A DNA stretch of 64,000 nucleotides, taken from positions 29,705,741 to 29,769,740 of the forward strand of contig CM041465.1 of assembly GCA_023213395.1 (NCBI GenBank). Direction: 5' to 3'. The number at the start of each line of letters is the position of its first letter. Position 1 is the first letter of the stretch. The notes below the pieces were generated by a model. The model searched no databases and was not told the DNA's origin. It worked only from the letters and a program-made list of their open reading frames with translations. This DNA comes from Cycas panzhihuaensis (lineage: Eukaryota > Cycadophyta). Both the position numbers and the translations under genes were made by a program. Positions 59,347 to 64,000 of the stretch are shown here, piece by piece.

Positions 59347-60662
59347 AGGATAAGGGGATAGGTCACCCACAATGGGCATCCATGCATTGGAATGTAGGTT
59401 CAGAGACCTGCAAATAACACATAAGACTCTCCCTTTCAAGGGGTGTCTTCTTGGATTTGAGGTGGGAAAAGGCATCCTTGGTTTACCAAGTAGCCTAATA
59501 GTAGACTCTCATATCTTGGCAGGTGTAGAAGGAGAGGGAGAATAAAAACTCTTTTCGCTAGAAAAAGAGAAAAGAGCAGGCAAAACCTAATGGAAAAAGG
59601 GGCCTATGGAACAAGAGAGGAATCATAGGTAGGAAAATGCAAGAGGGGTTTAGTGTGGAGAAACCAAATCCCAAGAAGGGTAAGGTGAATAAGACACCTT
59701 ACCAAGGGTTACCTAAAGGAAGACCTCTAGGGTTTATATGAAACAAATAAGTGGTTAAGTGTGTCAAGAGTTTTAGAGAATGTCTTTGTTTTGCCCAAAA
59801 GGTGATGTAACGATATAAAGTATTATTGTTGCTAAGTACATGCAACTTGAAAGAAACTCTCTTCCTTTTTCTCTCTTTTCCCTCTCTCTCTTTTACTTTT
59901 ATAAACCAAAAGAACTTGGAAATAGGGGAAAGAAGTGGATGCAAAGGAAGGAGAGAGTGTAGTTTCTTTTGCAACTTGTTTCAATAATGCACAGGAGAAA
60001 AAGCAACTACCAAAAGGTTTGCGTTCCCTTTATGTTCCCACCCTTGAGAATGTAATGAGTATACAAGAGTAGGATTCAATAATGAAAAAGAACCTCTTTT
60101 ATCACTTTTCTTTAGATATGTAATATGAGTGGTACACTAACCCAAACTATCCCTTTTTAATCCTCATGCAATAAAGAAAAAAAGGGGTGAAGTTGGTGTA
60201 TGCTAATGCAATGGTTAAGCAAGTAAATAGGGATAACTTTCCTTTCAAATGAATGTAGAGTATATGATTACAAACAATATGAAATACAACTTGCTTTTCC
60301 TTCTTGGGAAGGGAGAAAAAGGATAAGGGAGGAAAGAATAGTTAGAGAGAGTGCACTTGGAATCAAGCTAGTTACTAAAGTACATCTTCTTCTTTGTGTT
60401 GCTTTCTCTTCATCGTCCACCTTGTGCTCCTAGTCATGGTTTCCATTGTAGATGGAATCATTGGTAGGGCTTCCTTACCTTCTCTAGTATGCTTTTCCAA
60501 AAGGAATAAAAAAGTTGCAAGGAAATTTTCAAAAAAAATGAATGGAAACAAAATGCGCGTATCTTTCAATGTGATCCCTACTTGCTCAAAGGAAGCACAG
60601 CCACCTTATAGGCCAATTTCTTTCAACAAGAGAATATGTGTAGGTGATAAAGTAAATGGACA

Positions 60663-60682
60663 TGTGTGTGTGTGTGTGTGTG
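60663..60682. repeat. TG microsatellite
   Basis: Ten TG units. Confidence 0.9.
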
Positions 60683-61719
60683 TTTACCAAAAGGAAATCT
60701 GAAGCTTGCTTTATGCTTTCAAGAAAAGAAATAATATGCCTTTTAATCTCTCCCACTATGCGTTTAAAAGTTTCCAAACAATTTTAAGAGGGGAAAAGGG
60801 GCATTAAAGGGAGTGAGAAAGGAAAGCCAAAGAATGGCTAGCTCCTCCAAACAAGACACCTCCACATGCTCAGGTACTCCAGTTGAACAAATCAAAGGAG
60901 GGTTTATGACTTTAAATAAATAAGGACAATGATATAACTTGCAAGAACTAAAAGCTACAAAAGTTATAAAAATTACAAATGTTATAACCCTTGTAAGATT
61001 TATAAAATAGGATAGAAATCTCATAAACAGTAAGATTTACTAGAATATCTACTGCTAAATAATGTGTGTAAGGGTTGGTAGCAAGCATTTCAAGTGGCTA
61101 CAAATGCTACGCCCAATAGGAGCCTTCACCCAAGGGTTTTCTTCACGTGCAGAGTGGATATAGCATAGGAGAAATAAGAAAGATAGGGGGCTACCCTGGA
61201 GGATGTGACTATGAGGATCAAAATGCTAGACATAGGCTCCTCTTCTCCCTTTCAATGAGTTCCCATGATCCACCTTCTTGTGACCTAAGAGGAACCCAAG
61301 AGGTGTTGAAGGATGAAAAAAGAGGAAGGAAGGGTTTGCCTTCCTTCAAGTGGCCCAAAGAGATGGGTATGTAGGCAAGATTTTTGTAAATAAATGAAAG
61401 CATTCACAAAATACACTTATCAAAAGAAGGAAAAGTAAGAAATACATCTGAAACAACCACTAAAACTAACTTGAGATAAATATTACCTCATAAATTAATG
61501 GAGGGAGAAAGATCCCTCTCATTATGTGGAGAAAGACTCTACTTGGTAGCGAAAGAAGAGTGAAATCCTGCAAAAACTTGATGTAGTAGTTGGAGTGAGA
61601 ACTTAAAGAAGGAGATCTACTAGAAATGAGCTAGTGTAGATTTGTAATTTAAGGTTTTTACCATAAGAGAAAAGGAAGACAAAAGGAGAGAGTAGGAAAT
61701 GCAAGTTAGAGGTATTTTT

Positions 61720-61990
61720 TCCTTTCATAAGAGAGCTAAGAGAGGTAAAATGGATTCAAAATTGGGTTTTTATATTAGGTCTATCGAGCAATTAGGGTTT
61801 ACTTTGGGCATGAAATAACATCCTGCCACATGTCAATCTTACAATAAATGTGAAACTAGCCATTTCTAGGCCATGGATGTTAATGGACAGTCACCCCATG
61901 GGAAACTTCATGGTACCATGAACACTGCTGCAGTGCGAATAAAATAAAAGGAAAAAATAAAGGGAGGCCTAAGAGGCCCCCAAAAGAGGG
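61720..61990 (-). repeat. LTR-like block with TATA box, relative of 6440-6760
   Basis: Read on the minus strand it aligns with 6440-6760: GGTACCATGAAGTTTCCCAT..GGTGACTG, TTTCACATTTATTG..GACATGTGGC, then CCTAATATAAAAACCC as candidate TATA box. Probably part of a gypsy LTR in the opposite orientation. Confidence 0.5.
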
Positions 61991-62492
61991 GTCTTAGGCC
62001 CTAACAAAGTAATGTGCTAGACTAGTAAGGCATCTAGGAGACCCTCAAGCATCGGTGGGACCTCATTAAGTAAGAAAAGAGTGGTAATAAGGCCTCAATG
62101 AGGGACAATTGGTAAGTGCAAGGATGACTAGGCCTAAAACAAGGTGTTAGGGATCATGCAATGCCAAAAGCAACTAAAAGTAGGCTACGTGAGCCAAGGA
62201 GTACCCGAGAGTGTTGAAGAGGTGTCATGGAGGGCTATGTAATACTATAGAATATATGTCTTGAGTTGTCATAGGTTGAATGATAATCACAAGCATGGAA
62301 AGGAGCAAGCAAACCAAGCATATCAACCATGCAAGCAACAACACCACAAAGAATGTATCTACTAAATATCTCATTACATCCTAAAGTAAATGAGAAGCAA
62401 GGTTAGAGATATACTTGTGCCTACCTAAGAGGTGTCATCCATATCCATTCCTGATAGCCAGGAAACAAAGTCAAAGGATAAAACATATCTTT

Positions 62493-63020
62493 ATGTTAAA
62501 AGATATGTGGGACTTGATTAAAACTTGTTATAGAGCACTTGATGCTGAAGCTACTAAAGACTAAAAGAAGACCTATAAGGAGAATGAAAAGTGAGATAAT
62601 AAAGCCTTGAAATCTATCCTCTATGCATTGGAGGGCCATATTTTTATAAGGATTAGTGAGGCAACTATATCAAGGGAGGCATGGGATGCTTTAAAAAACA
62701 CCTATGAAGGAGTTGTTGTATTAAAACTCTAAACACTAAGGAGTAAATTTGAAAAATATAGGATGAATAATAATGAAGTAAATGACTTTATAACTAAGGT
62801 ACAAGACCGAATCAATCAAGTGAGAGCCTTGAGAAAAGTTATTAATGAACAAAGAGTGGTAAAGAAGATCTTAAGATGTATTAGTGATATTAAAAGATTT
62901 GAAATAGTTGTAACAAGCATTGAGGTCTCTAAAGACTTAACTACCCTCAAGATTAATCAACTAAGTACAATGTTACTTGTTATTAAAGAAAAAAAGAAGG
63001 GCAGTAAATTTTTAGAATAA
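62493..63020 (+). pseudogene. gag: E5 gag, broken
   Basis: MLKDMWDLIKTCYRALDAEA, then SREAWDALKNTYEGV, LRSKFEKYRMNNNEV, VINEQRVVKKILRCISD and LKINQLSTMLLVIKEKK match the E2 gag core in order and spacing. Three or four stops interrupt it; from 62763 to 63020 it is open. The N-terminal FDG..F..W segment is not seen upstream, so the fragment begins inside gag. Confidence 0.85.
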
Positions 63021-63500
63021 ACATTTTCCACTAAGGCAAAGATTGGGCCTACCTTTGAAGGTTAAAGTTTTAGGGAAAGAAGACAATCTACTAGAAGAAG
63101 AGATCAAAACCTTAAAAATTAAAATCAATTTCATCACAGATAATGTCAAGTTTATCAAGGGCAAGGACAATACCATCAAGCTTATTTTCATCAAGGCCAA
63201 AATTTCAAGGTCAAGGACAAAGACATTACTTTTAAGGCTAATTTAATCGAGGCCAAGGATAAGATTTTGGTGCTCAAGGAAGAGATAGAGGGTAAAGTCT
63301 AACAGGTAGGAATCAAAGATAAATAAGAAGAAGTCCCAAGGTAGCGGAATAATGTAATATTCCTATTGTTAAAAAAGTAGGAACTTTAAAATAAATTACT
63401 TCATAAAAAACTACAACATACAAATAGGAATAACTAATACATCAGTTAAAGAAAGGAAAAATAAGAGACTCTCCTTATCAAATTTGATAGCAAATGAAGA
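63021..63500 (+). pseudogene. E5 gag tail, repeated basic region
   Basis: Two frames share a degenerate repeat of Gln, Gly, Lys and Arg (for example FHQGQNFKVK), like the RG-rich tail of copia gag before the zinc knuckle. A knuckle could not be confirmed. Confidence 0.5.
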
Positions 63501-64000
63501 AGAAGATAGTTAGCATATTAACCTAGGGTGATCTACCCATATGACATATAAAGAAGAACGGTTTAAGGAGTTTGATAATACCAAAAAGAGTAAAATCATA
63601 TTTGGAGATAATACTACTCAAGTTATAATTGCCAAAGGAAATATAGCCATCTAAATAGACTTTGGAGAAACAAGATGTATCAATGATATACTCTATGTTC
63701 CCATATTTAAGATAAACTTTTTATCAGTGGGATAAATAATAGAGAAAAAATACAAGGTTATCTTTGACAATAGTGAGTGCACCATTAAGAATAAGCTAAG
63801 GAATAAGCAACAGTTGCTAAGGGTCAAATGACTAGTGATAGATTATTTAAACTAATTATTCCCCAAACAGATTACTATACATTAAAGGTATCAACTAATA
63901 TGGATAGTGACACTTGCCATAAAAGAATTATCCATGTAAACCATAATAGCTTGGTATTAATAAACAAGATAGAAATGGTGATAGGTCTACTTGATATTAA
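63501..64000 (+). pseudogene. E5 protease and pre-integrase region, broken
   Basis: HINLG.STHMTYKEERFKEF at about 63518-63570 is the protease active-site segment; the catalytic Asp is Asn and the next residue differs. IIFGDNTTQVIIAKGNIAI, ILYVPIFKINFLSVG and MTSDRLFKLI (about 63830) follow, the last matching the E2 pre-integrase start. The zinc-region His are altered (CHKRIIHVN). Confidence 0.8.

Larger units (their letters stand above)
59347..62492. other. Degenerate sequence with LTR-like block
   Basis: Purine-rich on the plus strand, mirroring the pyrimidine-rich 14.7-16.4 kb part. No supported gene; several small open stretches on both strands (60394-60702, 61147-61374) have no domain. 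The block at 61720-61990 relates to 6440-6760. From 61990 to 62492 nothing recognisable is seen. Confidence 0.4.
62493..64000 (+). mobile_element. Ty1/copia element E5, 5' coding part, cut by window edge
   Basis: Gag, a basic linker, protease and pre-integrase region in order, running off the right edge. Gag and pre-integrase align with E2 (minus strand at 9.9-11.5 kb), so both belong to one lineage. No LTR or primer site was found upstream. Confidence 0.75.

Noticed and set aside
59347-59760. Lys/Arg-rich frame after the gag scrap considered as gag tail
   Set aside because: It is in a different frame, lacks a zinc knuckle and cannot be tied to the fragment at 59198.
60394-60777. Overlapping open stretches on both strands, one ending in a Val/Cys dipeptide run
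   Set aside because: The dipeptide run is a translation of the TG microsatellite; no homology to a known domain on either strand.
1-64000. Host protein-coding genes, tRNA or rRNA genes
   Set aside because: No exon-intron gene model, tRNA cloverleaf or rRNA segment could be supported; all coherent frames are retrotransposon-derived.

Overview
The window looks like nuclear DNA from a large, repeat-filled plant genome. It is AT-rich, and I found no intact host gene, tRNA, rRNA, operon or CRISPR array. What can be recognised is layers of decayed LTR retrotransposons, both Ty1/copia and Ty3/gypsy. Their protein frames are broken mainly by stop codons where Gln, Trp or Arg is expected, the pattern left by deamination of methylated cytosine. 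Old, slowly removed, nested elements of this kind suit a gymnosperm or another giant plant genome, but the species is not proven by the sequence.

Left part (1-17.5 kb). A copia element E1 (minus strand, cut by the window edge) sits inside the 5' leader of an older copia element E0, whose LTR is only 64 bp. Next comes a free-standing RNase H pseudogene (5.0-5.4 kb) with degenerate 3' sequence. A near-complete copia element E2 (6964-14701, minus) follows, then about 2.8 kb of unassigned sequence.

Middle (17.5-38.7 kb). A gypsy element G1 (minus) reads gag, protease, RNase H, then reverse transcriptase-RNase H, then an LTR-like block with a 29-bp tandem array; no integrase is seen. It is split by a complete copia element E3 (19705-26665, plus) with two LTRs. 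Then come AT-rich DNA with a foldback repeat, a solo LTR of the E1 family (33380-33977) with a perfect TCTCC target duplication, and a short copia-like LTR with primer site (E4).

Right part (38.7-64 kb). The main object is a complete 18.2-kb gypsy element, G2 (38758-56928), with 2.4-kb LTRs and a perfect TATCT target duplication. It carries gag, protease, RT, RNase H and a DD35E integrase. Its long 3' region holds a separate Met-started RNase H frame, an antisense frame resembling the plant mobile domain, and two tandem-repeat arrays. After G2 come AT-rich sequence, a copia gag scrap, an LTR-like block in inverted orientation to one at 6.5 kb, and the start of a copia element E5 related to E2.

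The most interesting items are the accessory frames of G2, an approximately 390-bp leader module shared by three copia elements with otherwise different LTRs and gag genes, and the variable position of the extra RNase H domain. All positions were read by eye, so domain edges are approximate.
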